DNA of 64,000 nucleotides from Acidobacteriota bacterium (GCA_013289715.1 JABCZJ010000001.1:343982-407981); one strand, 5' to 3'. Shown: positions 1 through 9,367, numbered from the stretch's first letter. The notes: generated by a model from the letters alone, not told the origin. A program made the numbers and translations.

Positions 1-72
1 GCGCTCTTCGGCCGCGCTGGCAAACACAGGCGGCCGCGGAATGTTCCGTACATTTGCGGGTGCTCCGGCCAT
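1..72 (-). CDS. Probable class II aldolase/adducin family protein, N-terminal end only
   Basis: Only the first 24 codons are inside the window; the gene runs off the left edge. An ATG at 70-72 (minus strand) is preceded by a strong GGGAGG ribosome binding site. The peptide starts MAGAPANVRNIPRPPVFASA and continues AEER. A Pro-rich opening followed by a PPxFAxxxEER motif is typical of the start of bacterial class II aldolase/adducin family proteins, metal-dependent enzymes acting on sugar or hydroxyacid substrates. That family call is from memory of the motif and rests on very few residues. The gene is divergent from the oxidoreductase at 228. Confidence 0.45.
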   Translation of the reverse strand, partial: MAGAPANVRNIPRPPVFASAAEER

Positions 73-104
73 TTGAACCTCCCGGCCCCCAGGAATTCCC
101 TGAC

Positions 105-133
105 TTGGCACAGTGCCGGCGATTATATACAAT
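105..133 (+). promoter_or_regulatory. Sigma-70 type promoter for the oxidoreductase gene
   Basis: TTGGCA at 105-110 and TACAAT at 128-133 are separated by 17 bases. This is a near-consensus promoter pointing at the gene at 228, with an expected start of transcription near 140 and a leader of about 90 bases. Confidence 0.6.
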
Positions 134-158
134 GCCCGTCGCGTTAGTCACCGTCATC

Positions 159-187
159 TGTAAGCGACTATCAACAATTGGTTAGAC
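159..187. promoter_or_regulatory. Two weak LacI-type operator matches in tandem
   Basis: TGTAAGCGACTATC (159-172) matches the operator-like site at 15190 in 11 of 14 positions. The reverse complement of 174-187, TCTAACCAATTGTT, matches the site at the TonB promoter in 10 of 14 but has lost the central CG. Both lie just downstream of the expected transcription start, where a repressor would block. Tentative; see the regulon finding. Confidence 0.3.
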
Positions 188-227
188 GGCGGCGCGCCCC
201 CGATCTTTAGCACCGAAGGGATCAGCT

Positions 228-1238
228 ATGAACAAAATGAATCACAAATTCGAGCTCGCTGCGCGGCCCGTTGGGATGCCCAAACGCACCGATTGGGCGT
301 ACAAGCAAGAGCCGGTTCGCGAACCCGGTGAAGGTGAGTTGCTCATAAAGATTCTGTATATTTCGCTCGATCCGGCAATGCGCGGGTGGATGAACGAAGG
401 GAAATCGTACATCGCTCCGGTAGAAATCGGAGCGGTGATGAGGGCTGGGGGGCTGGGGCGCGTAACGGCTTCGAAAAATCCCAAGTTTGTCGTCGACGAC
501 TACGTTTACGGAGCTTTCGGCGTTCAGGAATTCGCAATTTCCAACGGCAACGGCATTACGAAAATCAATGCGGGCACGGTTCCGTTGCCCGTTTTTCTCG
601 GCACGCTCGGAATGCCCGGAATGACCGCGTATTTCGGCTTGCTGGATATCGGCCAGCCAAAGCCCGGCCAGACCGTAGTTGTCTCTGGCGCCGCTGGAGC
701 GGTGGGAACGGTCGTTGGACAGATCGCCAAAATAAAAGGCTGCAACGTGGTAGGCATCGCCGGCGGGGCCGAGAAGTGCAACTACCTTGTGCAAGAGCTC
801 GGCTTCGACGCCGCGATTGACTACAAGTCGGAGGATGTGCGCAAGTCTCTGCGGCAGCATTGCCCGAATGGCATTGACGTTTATTTCGACAACGTGGGCG
901 GCGACATCCTTGACGCTGCGCTTACGCAGCTCGCGCGCGGCGCACGAGTGGTCATCTGCGGCGCAATCTCGCAATACTGCAACACAACACCAGTCAAAGG
1001 ACCCTCGAACTATCTCTCGCTTCTTGTGAATCGCGCCAGCATGAAAGGTATGGTCGTATTTGACTATACGGATCGTTACCCGGAGGCCGCACGGGAGATG
1101 GCGGCGTGGATGGCGGCCGGCAAACTGAAATCGCGCGAGGACATCGTCGAGGGCCTTGAAACATTCCCCGAAACGTTGCTGAAGCTCTTCCACGGCGAGA
1201 ACACTGGAAAACTCATTCTCAAAGTAGCCGACGCGTAA
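228..1238 (+). CDS. NADP-dependent oxidoreductase, zinc-free MDR family (CurA/leukotriene B4 reductase type)
   Basis: 336 residues, the usual length for this branch of the medium-chain dehydrogenases, which reduce alpha,beta-unsaturated ketones or aldehydes with NADPH in the cytoplasm. The N-terminal GroES-like part has the family phrase ISLDPAMRGWM (about 45-55). LGMPGMTAY (127-135) precedes the Rossmann segment SGAAGAVGTVVGQ (153-165), and AGGAEKC (178-184) fits the NADP 2'-phosphate site. No zinc-binding Cys/His set is present. ATG at 228 is chosen over later ones because AAGGGA precedes it and it agrees with family length. It sits alone behind its own promoter, with possible LacI-type sites in the leader. 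The true substrate cannot be read from sequence. Confidence 0.88.
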   Translation: MNKMNHKFELAARPVGMPKRTDWAYKQEPVREPGEGELLIKILYISLDPAMRGWMNEGKSYIAPVEIGAVMRAGGLGRVTASKNPKFVVDDYVYGAFGVQEFAISNGNGITKINAGTVPLPVFLGTLGMPGMTAYFGLLDIGQPKPGQTVVVSGAAGAVGTVVGQIAKIKGCNVVGIAGGAEKCNYLVQELGFDAAIDYKSEDVRKSLRQHCPNGIDVYFDNVGGDILDAALTQLARGARVVICGAISQYCNTTPVKGPSNYLSLLVNRASMKGMVVFDYTDRYPEAAREMAAWMAAGKLKSREDIVEGLETFPETLLKLFHGENTGKLILKVADA

Positions 1239-1515
1239 AGATGAATGTTGGCAAAACCAACTGCCAGGCACCGGCGGAGCTGCAGACTTGTCTTCAGGAA
1301 TTTGTAGCCTGTGTCAGCCAGGTAACGACAGCGGGAGGTCAAATCCCCGGCCAACTCTCTTAACTTGCTGCTGCCTGTGTGCAACGATTTCCACAAGTTG
1401 CCTTCCCGAGTGTTCTGCCATACTTGCGCTCGATCAGCCGATCGATGCGGTCGCGCTCATGCCAAAGACCTGATGACAACGATGCTGCACGCCGCGAGAA
1501 GGCAACCATAACGTC

Positions 1516-3084
1516 ATGAAGCCGCCCTGCGACGAAGCTGTCGTCCGATCGCCGCATGCTGACGCTCCGTGCGCAGCACGGGCGCAACGTTGGATTCTGG
1601 CTGCGACAATTTTCGGTTCCAGCATGGCGTTTATTGACGGCACTGTCGTCAACGTCGCACTGCCTGCCCTGCAGGCAGGCCTGCACGCAAGCGTCGTCGA
1701 CGTGCAATGGGTGGTCGAGTCGTATGGGTTGTTCCTGGCGGCTTTGATTCTTGTCGGCGGCTCGCTTGGCGATTTGTTTGGCCGCCGATTGATTTTCCTG
1801 ATTGGAGTGGGGATTTTTGCCGCCGCTTCCGTCGCGTGCGGGCTTGCTTCGAATATTCAGCAGCTGGTGATCGCGCGCAGCGTCCAAGGCATTGGAGCCG
1901 CTTTTCTGGTCCCGGGCAGCCTGTCGCTTATCAGCGCCTCGTTCGATGAGAAAAGCCGCGGCCAAGCGATCGGCACCTGGTCCGGATTCACTGCGATCAC
2001 CGCGGCGATCGGGCCGGTTCTGGGCGGCTGGCTGATTGAGCATGCTTCCTGGCGCTGGGTATTTTTCATCAACGTTCCGTTCGCGGCCGCGGTGATCGCA
2101 ATTTCGCTTTGGCACATTCCCGAAAGCCGTGACGAGGCGGCCGGGCGTGTGGATTGGCTGGGAGCGTTGGTCGCAACTGTGGGATTAGGTGGTGTCGTGT
2201 ACGGGTTTGTTGAGTCTACCAGTCTCGGCTGGAACCAGTCGTTGGTTTACGGAAGCCTGATTTTGGGATTCGGCTGCCTGATTGGTTTCGCGTTCGTTGA
2301 GGCCAGGGTAAGTTCGCCCATGGTTCCGCTGACGCTTTTTGCATCGCGCGGCTTTCGTGGTGCGAACCTGCTCACTTTGTTTCTTTACGCAGCGCTTGGA
2401 ATTTGCTTTTTCTTGTTTCCGATGGATCTGATTCAGGTGCAGGGATACTCGACAACCGCGACCGGCGCGGCTGCGCTCCCGCTTATTCTGCTGCTGTTTT
2501 TTCTTTCGCGCTGGTCCGGCGGACTGGTCACGCGTTACGGATCCAAAGCTCCGCTGATCGTCGGACCATTGATTGCGGCCTTGGGTTTCATGCTGTGCGC
2601 CGTACCGGGCGTGGGCGCCGGCTATTGTACAGGTTTCTTCCCGGCGTTCACCGTTCTTGGTTTCGGAATGGCGATTAGCGTCGCTCCACTCACCACAGTG
2701 GTGATGAGTTCCGCGAAACAGGAACGCGCTGGCGCCGCCTCCGGGATCAACAACGCCGTCGCGCGGGTTGCGAGCGTGCTGGCCGTGGCAATTCTCGGAA
2801 TTGTGATGGTGAAATTGTTCAGTTTCCGCTTGAGCCGAATCCTCGCAGGCGCGCAGCTGCCGCCCGGAATTCTCCACTACGTTCAGTCAAAGCAGATCAA
2901 GCTCGCCGGCATCGATCTGCCCTCGGGCTTGGATGCCCAGACGACCGCACTGCTGCGCGCCTCGATTTCCCGCGCCTTTGTGTTCGGATTCCGAATCGTA
3001 ATGTTGATTTGCGCAGGTTTGTGCGTGGCGAGCGCAGCGGTCGCGTCGCTAATGATTCCCGCCAAGACCGACCAGGTAATTTAG
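1516..3084 (+). CDS. MFS transporter, DHA2 family (EmrB/QacA type, 14 membrane helices)
   Basis: 522 residues of alternating hydrophobic segments, matching the length of 14-helix drug:H+ antiporters of the inner membrane. DGTVVNVALP (41-50) in helix 1 is the DHA2 motif D1, and GDLFGRR (85-91) between helices 2 and 3 is MFS motif A. A GAGAAGG stretch near 1495 may serve as the ribosome binding site. No EmrA-like membrane fusion partner lies beside it, so it may work alone as an exporter. Family members export toxic amphiphiles or metabolites; the substrate here is unknown. The next gene starts nearly 500 bases downstream with its own promoter, so this is probably a single-gene unit. Confidence 0.9.
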   Translation: MKPPCDEAVVRSPHADAPCAARAQRWILAATIFGSSMAFIDGTVVNVALPALQAGLHASVVDVQWVVESYGLFLAALILVGGSLGDLFGRRLIFLIGVGIFAAASVACGLASNIQQLVIARSVQGIGAAFLVPGSLSLISASFDEKSRGQAIGTWSGFTAITAAIGPVLGGWLIEHASWRWVFFINVPFAAAVIAISLWHIPESRDEAAGRVDWLGALVATVGLGGVVYGFVESTSLGWNQSLVYGSLILGFGCLIGFAFVEARVSSPMVPLTLFASRGFRGANLLTLFLYAALGICFFLFPMDLIQVQGYSTTATGAAALPLILLLFFLSRWSGGLVTRYGSKAPLIVGPLIAALGFMLCAVPGVGAGYCTGFFPAFTVLGFGMAISVAPLTTVVMSSAKQERAGAASGINNAVARVASVLAVAILGIVMVKLFSFRLSRILAGAQLPPGILHYVQSKQIKLAGIDLPSGLDAQTTALLRASISRAFVFGFRIVMLICAGLCVASAAVASLMIPAKTDQVI

Positions 3085-3392
3085 AAAGCGCTCGTTGCCT
3101 CGCGCGCGATTTGTATTTCTAATCGGTTATATAGGCGTCGCCGGGGATAGTGGCGCGAGCGTGGGACGGGGATGTGAGATCCGCGATTCGGAGCGCGAGC
3201 GCGGAGGGAAGGTTTACCAGCGGCGGCGTATACGCTCTCAGAAATCGAGCGTTGATTGGCGGAAACGGGAGGGAAGATGAAGAGAAGGGCGGGAACTGAG
3301 TGATTTTGCGGACGATTCGAAGCATACATTATTATGGATTGCGTCTGGCTGTGGCCGGAGCGCGACCGCCTGTGGCGCCGGCGCGAAACAAC

Positions 3393-3421
3393 TTGACAAA
3401 GGAAGGAGGCTACACTATAAG
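3393..3421 (+). promoter_or_regulatory. Consensus sigma-70 promoter of the TonB receptor
   Basis: TTGACA (3393-3398), a 17-base spacer and TATAAG (3416-3421). Transcription should begin near 3428. This rules out the in-frame TTG at 3424 as the start codon and supports the ATG at 3562. Confidence 0.75.
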
Positions 3422-3432
3422 CCTTGGCAAGG

Positions 3433-3446
3433 AATAACCGGTTAGA
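3433..3446. promoter_or_regulatory. LacI-family operator-like palindrome at the receptor promoter
   Basis: AATAACCGGTTAGA contains the perfect palindrome TAACCGGTTA (3435-3444). It lies about 5 bases after the expected transcription start, a classic repressor position. Its reverse complement TCTAACCGGTTATT closely matches TCTAACCGCTTTGA at 16234 and TCTAAGCGATTATA at 15190. LacI-family operators typically have this AANCGNTT core. Confidence 0.5.
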
Positions 3447-3561
3447 CTGTTTTAACGCTCTCAATCGCAAGCGGAATGAGGAATCGCGGGGGATAAGCCG
3501 AAGATCCGCCGGCTCGCAGGGTCCGATTCGATCGAGCGTTGACAAACTTGGGGGGTGGGGG

Positions 3562-6500
3562 ATGCCAAGCACACGATTTGGGAAATATTTGGCTGTTTTG
3601 CTTTGCGCATTGGTGCTGTTCACAAGCGGACGGTTGCTGGCCGGCGTGACCGCCAGCATTTCCGGGACGGTGACCGACCCGAGTGGCGCCGTGGTTGCGG
3701 GCGCGACGGTGACGGCGACCAATGTGGATACGGGCGTGACCACCACGCTGACGTCGAACTCGCAGGGCTTCTATTCCTTCCAATCGCTGGCGCTGGGCAA
3801 TTACACCATCAGCGTGCAACAAAGCGGATTCAAAGGTTACGCGGAGACGGGACTGACACTGAACGTGAACGACGCGCTGGTGATTGACGTGCATCTCGCA
3901 GTTGGCGCGACGACCGAGAAAGTGGAAGTGCTCAGCGATACGTTGCACGTTGATACCGAGAGCACGCAGATGGGCGAGGTGATCACCGGCAAGACGATGA
4001 CGGATGTTCCGCTGGTGACCCGCAGCTATACCGATTTGCTGGGTTTGCAGCCCGGGGTGGCGCAGACGGCGTCACAAATGACCGGAGCCTATGCCGGACC
4101 GTTCATATCCGCGGGATTTGCGGTACCGCAGGTATCGGGCGATTTGAATTCTGGCGCGGTGTCCGTCAATGGTATGCGCGAATCGGAAAACGGGTTCATC
4201 CTGAACGGAGTGCTGGTGCAGGAGTTGGGATTTTCCGGCGCCGGAGCGATCCCCAACCTCGATTCGATCTATGAGTTTAAGATCCTGACGAACAATCCCG
4301 ACGCCGAGTACGGAAACTACAGCGGCGGGCTGATTAACGTGGTCACCAAGTCCGGCACGAACGGCTACCACGGAAATCTTTTCGAATTCTTGCGTAATAC
4401 GGATTTCGACGCCGCGAACTATTTCGACCAGGGACAGCGAGGCGCCTATCACCAGAACCAATTCGGCGGCACATTCGGCGGCCCCATCAAGCGCGACAAA
4501 ATCTTCTTCTTTGCTGATTATCAAGGAAACCGGTTGATTCAGGGACAGACCCATCGCATTACTGGAGCCCCAACGTCGGCGTTGGAAGGCGGAGACCTCT
4601 CGTCGGTAGTGGGCAGCCTAGTGGATTCCCACGGCAATCCAACGACCGTACAGAGTTGTACTCCGCCGGCGCCGAATTGCAACGCGGCGGGTAATTGGGC
4701 GACCGTATTGACTAATCAGCTGGGGTACACCGTTACGCCCGGCGAGCGGTATTATTTCCCGGGCTGTACGAGCAACGCCCAATGCGTTCTGCCTAATGCG
4801 ACGTTGTCGCCTACGGTCTTCAATCCAATCTCGGCAAACCTGCTTCCGTTTATTCTGCCGGCGAACGGAACAAATGGTTCGGGCCTGGCGACCTTCACCA
4901 CCAATTCGGGAGCAACAGATCTTAGCGACAACAAGTTCAGCGGACGAGGAGACGCTAACACCGGTTTCGGGCTTCTCACGGCCTACTTTTATTGGGACCG
5001 CTACAACCGGATTGATCCGTATTGGCCGGGGAACGCGCCCCTTTATCCGGGGTTTAACGTAGATGGGAAAGGGCAAACGTACAACGTCGATCTCGGGGCC
5101 ACGAAAACGTTCAGCTCCGCATCGGTGAACGAATTCCGTTTGGGATATTTTCGTCTGGATACCTTGTTCAACCAGCCGCAAGGCGGAAAGGGCGTGACGT
5201 TGTCGAGCCTAGGATTTGCGTCCGGCGCGGCGGGTGCTCCGGGTATTGTGCCGCTGGTGCCCGCGCTGGAAGGTGTTCCGGAGATTGACTTCAACGACTT
5301 TGTAATCGGAGTGCCGAGCCGTCCGAACGGCCTGATCGATAACATTTACCAGATTGCGGACAATTACAGCAGAATTGTGGGCACGCACACGCTGAAATTT
5401 GGAGGTCAATATCACTACGACCAGCTGGAAGAAGACCTGATTGATAATGTGTCGAACGGGAACTTCTTCTTTGGGAGCAATTTTAGTGGTCAGCCCAGTG
5501 AAACAGGCAGTGACTTTGTCGATTTTCTTCTTGGGGCGCCCAGCTCCTATGTTCAGGGACAGTCCTACCCATCCTACGGCCGCAATTTTTACTTTGGCTT
5601 GTACGGCCAAGACAGCTGGCGTATAAAATCGAATTTGACGTTCAACTATGGGCTCCGGTACGACGTCAGTTCGCCGTGGAAAGAAAAGTATAACCAGATT
5701 CAAACTTTGATTCCCGGGGAACAATCCGTTGGTTTCCCCGGCTCACCGACAGGGTGGGTATTCCCCGGAGATCCAGGTGTTCCGAGCACGCTGGCGCCCA
5801 CCCGTTGGAACAACTTTGCACCACGATTGGGATTGGCCTATTCATTCGGAGACTATGACGGTTTGCTTGGCAAGATCCTGGGCAAATCCGGGACGACAAG
5901 TATTCGTGCCGGTTGGGGCATCTTCTACAGCACGTTTGAAGGCGCTACGGACTTTAACGAAATTGGAGATGCGCCATTCGGAAACTATACGGGGCAGAAC
6001 CAGCCAACTTTCGCTGCTCCCTTTACAAACCGGGCAGCGGGTACTTCGATTACAAACTTCTTCCCAGTAACCCAACCACCTCTGCAGTTTTCCGCCAAAA
6101 ATCCTGCAACGGGTCCTCCGTTCGACACGCTGCCCGATTTCTTTAGCGCGTTTGGAACGATCAGCAGCTCACCGGCCTTTTACAACAAGAACCGACTTCC
6201 CTATGCGGAAGAATATGAACTTTCCATCGAACATCAGATCACACGGGCGGATTTGCTGACCGTGAGTTATGTGGGGACCCAAGCTCACCGGCTGCTTTCT
6301 TCGATATCCGCGAACCCAGGAAACCCAGCGACGTGCTTGGCTTTTGCCGCCCAAGGATGCGGACCAGGTGGCGAAAATAATGTCTACATTAATAAAACCA
6401 CAGGCGCGTTTACGCTGGGGACACGCGCGCCGTTTAGCGGCGTGGCTCTGCCGGCTGGCACTGCATTGCCTTGCGCTCCTGGTTGCGATACGGTGCTGCC

Positions 6501-7284
6501 GAACGGGGATCTGGGAATTATCCCCTTCGGTAACGATTCGTATTTCATCACAGCGGGCTCTTCTTCTTACAATTCCCTGCAAGTCAGCTACAAGCACACG
6601 ACTGGACGTCTGCAGACCCTCATTGGTTATACCCTCAGCAAATCGTTCGACGATTCCTCGGGGTACGGCGAGCAGATCAATCCTTTCAACCACCGATTGA
6701 GCCGCGGGCTTTCCGCTTTTGATAGCACGAACAATTTCGTGGCGAGCTACAACTACACGCTGCCCATTGATAAGTTGGGCGGCCCGACACCGCTGACACA
6801 CGGATGGGCCGTCAGCGGAATTACGAAATTTGCGACCGGACTACCTGTAACGCTGGTCGAAACCGACGATCAATCGTTGCTCGGCACTGGCTTTGGCGGC
6901 CCGATTACACTTCCGGTGGACACGCCGCAGATTGTGGGGCCGCTGGAGGTCACAAATCCGCGAAATACGGGCGGCCAATACTTCAGCCCGGCGGCTTTCG
7001 GGCCTTCCGCGTTAGGGACAGAGGGTGACGCCAGACGCCGGTATTTCCATGGGCCGGGGATTAACCAATGGGATTTTGCTCTGCTTAAAGACACGAAGAT
7101 CACGGAGCGCTTCGATCTGCAGTTCCGGGCTGAATTTTTTAACATCTTCAATCACACGCAGTTCTTAACACCGAGCGGGATCACCGGTTTCAGCGGGGGT
7201 GTGGCAACGTCAGCGTCGTTCGGCCAAGTTCCTGGAACTCTGCCGGGACGCATCGGCCAGCTTTCCTTAAAACTGTACTTCTAG
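3562..7284 (+). CDS. TonB-dependent outer-membrane receptor with N-terminal carboxypeptidase-regulatory-like domain
   Basis: About 1240 residues. A signal peptide (hydrophobic run LAVLLCALVLF near residue 8-20) leads into a carboxypeptidase-regulatory/CnaB-like domain (about 30-115: SISGTVTDPSGAVVAGA), then a plug domain and a long beta-barrel ending in LSLKLYF, with the terminal Phe expected for barrel assembly. This is the Oar-like receptor type greatly expanded in Acidobacteriota; such receptors import large or scarce substrates through the outer membrane using TonB energy. The reading frame stays open from a TTG at 3424, but that codon lies before the expected transcript start, so ATG 3562 is used. 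The context (LacI-type operator, downstream catabolic genes) suggests uptake of a cyclitol- or sugar-like compound; this is inference. Confidence 0.9.
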   Translation: MPSTRFGKYLAVLLCALVLFTSGRLLAGVTASISGTVTDPSGAVVAGATVTATNVDTGVTTTLTSNSQGFYSFQSLALGNYTISVQQSGFKGYAETGLTLNVNDALVIDVHLAVGATTEKVEVLSDTLHVDTESTQMGEVITGKTMTDVPLVTRSYTDLLGLQPGVAQTASQMTGAYAGPFISAGFAVPQVSGDLNSGAVSVNGMRESENGFILNGVLVQELGFSGAGAIPNLDSIYEFKILTNNPDAEYGNYSGGLINVVTKSGTNGYHGNLFEFLRNTDFDAANYFDQGQRGAYHQNQFGGTFGGPIKRDKIFFFADYQGNRLIQGQTHRITGAPTSALEGGDLSSVVGSLVDSHGNPTTVQSCTPPAPNCNAAGNWATVLTNQLGYTVTPGERYYFPGCTSNAQCVLPNATLSPTVFNPISANLLPFILPANGTNGSGLATFTTNSGATDLSDNKFSGRGDANTGFGLLTAYFYWDRYNRIDPYWPGNAPLYPGFNVDGKGQTYNVDLGATKTFSSASVNEFRLGYFRLDTLFNQPQGGKGVTLSSLGFASGAAGAPGIVPLVPALEGVPEIDFNDFVIGVPSRPNGLIDNIYQIADNYSRIVGTHTLKFGGQYHYDQLEEDLIDNVSNGNFFFGSNFSGQPSETGSDFVDFLLGAPSSYVQGQSYPSYGRNFYFGLYGQDSWRIKSNLTFNYGLRYDVSSPWKEKYNQIQTLIPGEQSVGFPGSPTGWVFPGDPGVPSTLAPTRWNNFAPRLGLAYSFGDYDGLLGKILGKSGTTSIRAGWGIFYSTFEGATDFNEIGDAPFGNYTGQNQPTFAAPFTNRAAGTSITNFFPVTQPPLQFSAKNPATGPPFDTLPDFFSAFGTISSSPAFYNKNRLPYAEEYELSIEHQITRADLLTVSYVGTQAHRLLSSISANPGNPATCLAFAAQGCGPGGENNVYINKTTGAFTLGTRAPFSGVALPAGTALPCAPGCDTVLPNGDLGIIPFGNDSYFITAGSSSYNSLQVSYKHTTGRLQTLIGYTLSKSFDDSSGYGEQINPFNHRLSRGLSAFDSTNNFVASYNYTLPIDKLGGPTPLTHGWAVSGITKFATGLPVTLVETDDQSLLGTGFGGPITLPVDTPQIVGPLEVTNPRNTGGQYFSPAAFGPSALGTEGDARRRYFHGPGINQWDFALLKDTKITERFDLQFRAEFFNIFNHTQFLTPSGITGFSGGVATSASFGQVPGTLPGRIGQLSLKLYF

Positions 7285-7330
7285 ACGAGCCTGACGAAGA
7301 CGCGGATCAAGAAAAAGTACCTTGTGCAGG

Positions 7331-7353
7331 CCGGACGGATCGCATCCGTCCGG
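7331..7353 (+). terminator. Strong hairpin after the TonB receptor
   Basis: CCGGACGGAT and ATCCGTCCGG form a perfect 10-base stem with a CGC loop, 47 bases after the receptor stop. It is followed by a pyrimidine-rich TCTTCTCC rather than a clean T run, so termination is likely but not certain. Confidence 0.55.
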
Positions 7354-7415
7354 TCTTCTCCGGAACTTGACGAGCGTCCGTGCGGGAATGCGGGCACTGT
7401 AAAGAGTACACACCT

Positions 7416-7931
7416 ATGGCGGCCCCAGGCGTTCTGGCAGCGACGTTAGTGAAACCCGGGCGGTACGAGATGCGCGAATACCCTTTGCCGGAACCTGCTG
7501 CTGGGTGTGTGCTGATTCGCATGGAAATGTCCGGGATTTGCGGCACGGACGAGCACACGTTTCAGGATTACACCACGCAGTACGGCGGCCGCCAGCTGGA
7601 ATTTCCGATTATTCAGGGGCATGAGAACGTCGGAACGATTGCGGCGATCGGCGGCGACGGAAAGTACGCGGACTTCGAAGGCGTCGAGCTGCGCGAGGGA
7701 GATCGCGTGGTGGTGGGCGCGAGCGGCTTTCCGGCGCGCGAACTCCGAGGGCGGTTTAACGGTCGAGAAATTCGATTCGTTCGCGCCGACACGGCGGACT
7801 TCGCGGCAGTTTGTTGCGGCGTGCCACGGCTTGGATGGTGTGCTGCGCGGTATTTTGATTCCGAATCCGGAAGCGTAGTGGCGCGATGCAGTGGCGGGTG
7901 CGGATCCGCATACGCACGAAGCATCGACTAA
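7416..7931 (+). pseudogene. Truncated zinc alcohol dehydrogenase (N-terminal catalytic half)
   Basis: From ATG 7416 the protein begins like a zinc-dependent medium-chain dehydrogenase: MREYPLPEP, then ICGTDEHTF with the first zinc Cys, then IIQGHENVG (the GHE motif) and GDRVVVGAS. At that point, about 7720, family members continue with the structural-zinc Cys-rich loop and the Rossmann domain, but here the sequence turns into unrelated residues until the stop at 7931. Total is about 170 residues instead of about 350-390. In another frame the stretch up to 7878 reads like the tail of a different protein (ending GLDGVLRGILIPNPEA). The locus is best read as two gene ends joined by a deletion. 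It stands directly before the aminotransferase and may once have been part of the same pathway. Confidence 0.7.
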
Positions 7932-7959
7932 TTCCAATTTTGCAACAGGAGACTCGCAC

Positions 7960-9258
7960 GTGGGAAAACTGGCGATTACCGGTGGCGAACCCGTACGCAA
8001 GACACCTTTCACTCCATGGCCCATCGCCACGAAGGAGGAATTTGCCGCGCTGGAGGACGCCTTCACCAGCTTGAAATGGGGCGGCCAGCCGTTCCCGGGC
8101 AAGTACGCGGATTCATTTGCTAAAAAATTCGCCGCGTTTCAGACCGCGAAATACGGCCAATGCGTGAGCACCGGGACGGTGGCAATCGAAGCATGCCTGA
8201 AAGCAATTCAGATTCGTCCGGGGGACGAAGTGATCGTCCCGGCTTACACCTGGGAAGGAACGGTCGGTCCTGTGTTGCTGCTGAACGCTGTTCCGGTTTT
8301 TGTGGACGTGGATCCGGAAACGTATTGCCTGGACACGAAGTTGATCGAGCAGGCCATCACGCCGAAAACGAAAGCGATTCTGCCAGTGCACCTGGGGATG
8401 CGGTTCGCGGACATGGATGACATTTTGCGCATCGCGAGGAAGCACGATTTGAAGGTAATCGAAGATTGCGCGCACGCGCATGGCGCGATGTGGAACGGAC
8501 AGGGCGCGGGTTCCATGGGGGATTTGGGAGCTTTCAGTTTTCAGTCGAGCAAGTTGATCACGTCCGGAGAAGGCGGCGCGGTGATCACGAACACGCTGGA
8601 ATACATGGAGCTGGTGCAGAGCTACATCAACGCGGGGCGCGCCAGCCTGACGGACCAATATCATCACCGCATTATCGGATTCAATCACCGGCTGAGTGAA
8701 CTACAGGCGGCTGTGCTGGGGCCGCAACTCGAGCGGCTACCGCAGCAAGCCGCGACGCGGGGAAAAAATGTGAAGCATTTCGAATCGCGAATGCAAAAGT
8801 TGGCTGCCATCAAATTGCTGAAGCCTGATCTGCGGATTACGCGACTGGCGCCTTACGGCTTTATGTTCAAATATTTTGCGGACAAGGCGAACGACATTCC
8901 ACGCGCGGCGTTTGTCGGCGCTTTGCAACTGGAAGGAATTCCTTGCGACGGTCTTTTCTACGAGCCTGTTTACAAGAGCTCATTGTTCCCTTTGAAGCCT
9001 GAGGACTTCCCGGCTCTGAGTTGGGGGCGCGAGAAACCTTTGGATCTGCGGAATATGTATTCGTGTCCGGAGGCGGACCGAGCGGCTTATCACGAAGCTG
9101 TGTGGTTCCCCCATTACTTGTTCTTGGGCAGCGCGGCGGACGTGGATTCGATTGCGGACGCGATCGAGAAGGTGCTCGGTGCGAGTGAAGAATTGCGTGG
9201 GTTGGATCACAAGGCGATTCGAAATCAGAGATTGGGCCGGGCGGACCGAGAAAGCTAG
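7960..9258 (+). CDS. DegT/DnrJ/EryC1/StrS-family PLP aminotransferase
   Basis: About 432 residues from a GTG at 7960, chosen because AGGAGA lies 7 bases before it and because the protein then starts GKLAITGGEPVRKTPF, the usual N-terminus of this family. PLP-site features: EDCAHAHG (about 168-175, the Asp that holds the pyridine nitrogen) and SSKLITSGEGG (catalytic Lys near 198). The TSGEGG form is shared with AHBA synthase and the StsC/BtrS type enzymes that aminate scyllo-inosose and related ketocyclitols; other members act on nucleotide-linked ketosugars. The neighbours IolD, IolB and IolA are inositol-pathway enzymes and no nucleotide-sugar genes are near, so a keto/amino-cyclitol substrate is plausible but unproven. 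The gene leads a short unit with the Gfo/Idh dehydrogenase. Confidence 0.85.
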   Translation: MGKLAITGGEPVRKTPFTPWPIATKEEFAALEDAFTSLKWGGQPFPGKYADSFAKKFAAFQTAKYGQCVSTGTVAIEACLKAIQIRPGDEVIVPAYTWEGTVGPVLLLNAVPVFVDVDPETYCLDTKLIEQAITPKTKAILPVHLGMRFADMDDILRIARKHDLKVIEDCAHAHGAMWNGQGAGSMGDLGAFSFQSSKLITSGEGGAVITNTLEYMELVQSYINAGRASLTDQYHHRIIGFNHRLSELQAAVLGPQLERLPQQAATRGKNVKHFESRMQKLAAIKLLKPDLRITRLAPYGFMFKYFADKANDIPRAAFVGALQLEGIPCDGLFYEPVYKSSLFPLKPEDFPALSWGREKPLDLRNMYSCPEADRAAYHEAVWFPHYLFLGSAADVDSIADAIEKVLGASEELRGLDHKAIRNQRLGRADRES

Positions 9259-9311
9259 TTTTAGCCTGGACGAAAAGCGGGTTGGCGCGAGAAACCGAAG
9301 TTCATGGCTGC

Positions 9312-9367
9312 AGCGGCGAAAGCCGCTCGCATTTTTGTGGCGCTTACGGCACGGCTGAAGCCGTGCC
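9312..9367. repeat. Pair of short palindromic hairpins (REP-like)
   Basis: AGCGGC-GAAA-GCCGCT (9312-9327) and GGCACGGC-TGAA-GCCGTGCC (9348-9367) lie in the gap between two genes. The four-base purine-rich loops and the GCCGTGCC arms are the type of dispersed palindrome common between acidobacterial genes. Related hairpins occur at 29892, 48956 and 52941. They could protect or attenuate mRNA between aminotransferase and dehydrogenase. Confidence 0.55.

Larger units (their letters stand above)
3085..3561 (+). other. Gene-free leader and control region of the TonB receptor
   Basis: Between the MFS gene and the receptor. It contains the consensus promoter at 3393-3421, an operator-like palindrome at 3433-3446, and an untranslated leader of about 130 bases with a possible AGCCG/CGGCT hairpin near 3496-3514. 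Positions 3085-3390 show no gene I can support. Confidence 0.5.

Noticed and set aside
222..1271. 349-residue frame on the minus strand opposite the oxidoreductase
   Set aside because: It is the shadow of the plus-strand gene at 228, has no domain features, and its residue make-up (many His, Arg) is typical of an antisense frame in GC-rich DNA.
3424..3561. TTG-start extension of the TonB receptor
   Set aside because: The consensus promoter places the transcript start near 3428, after the TTG, and the signal peptide starts at ATG 3562.
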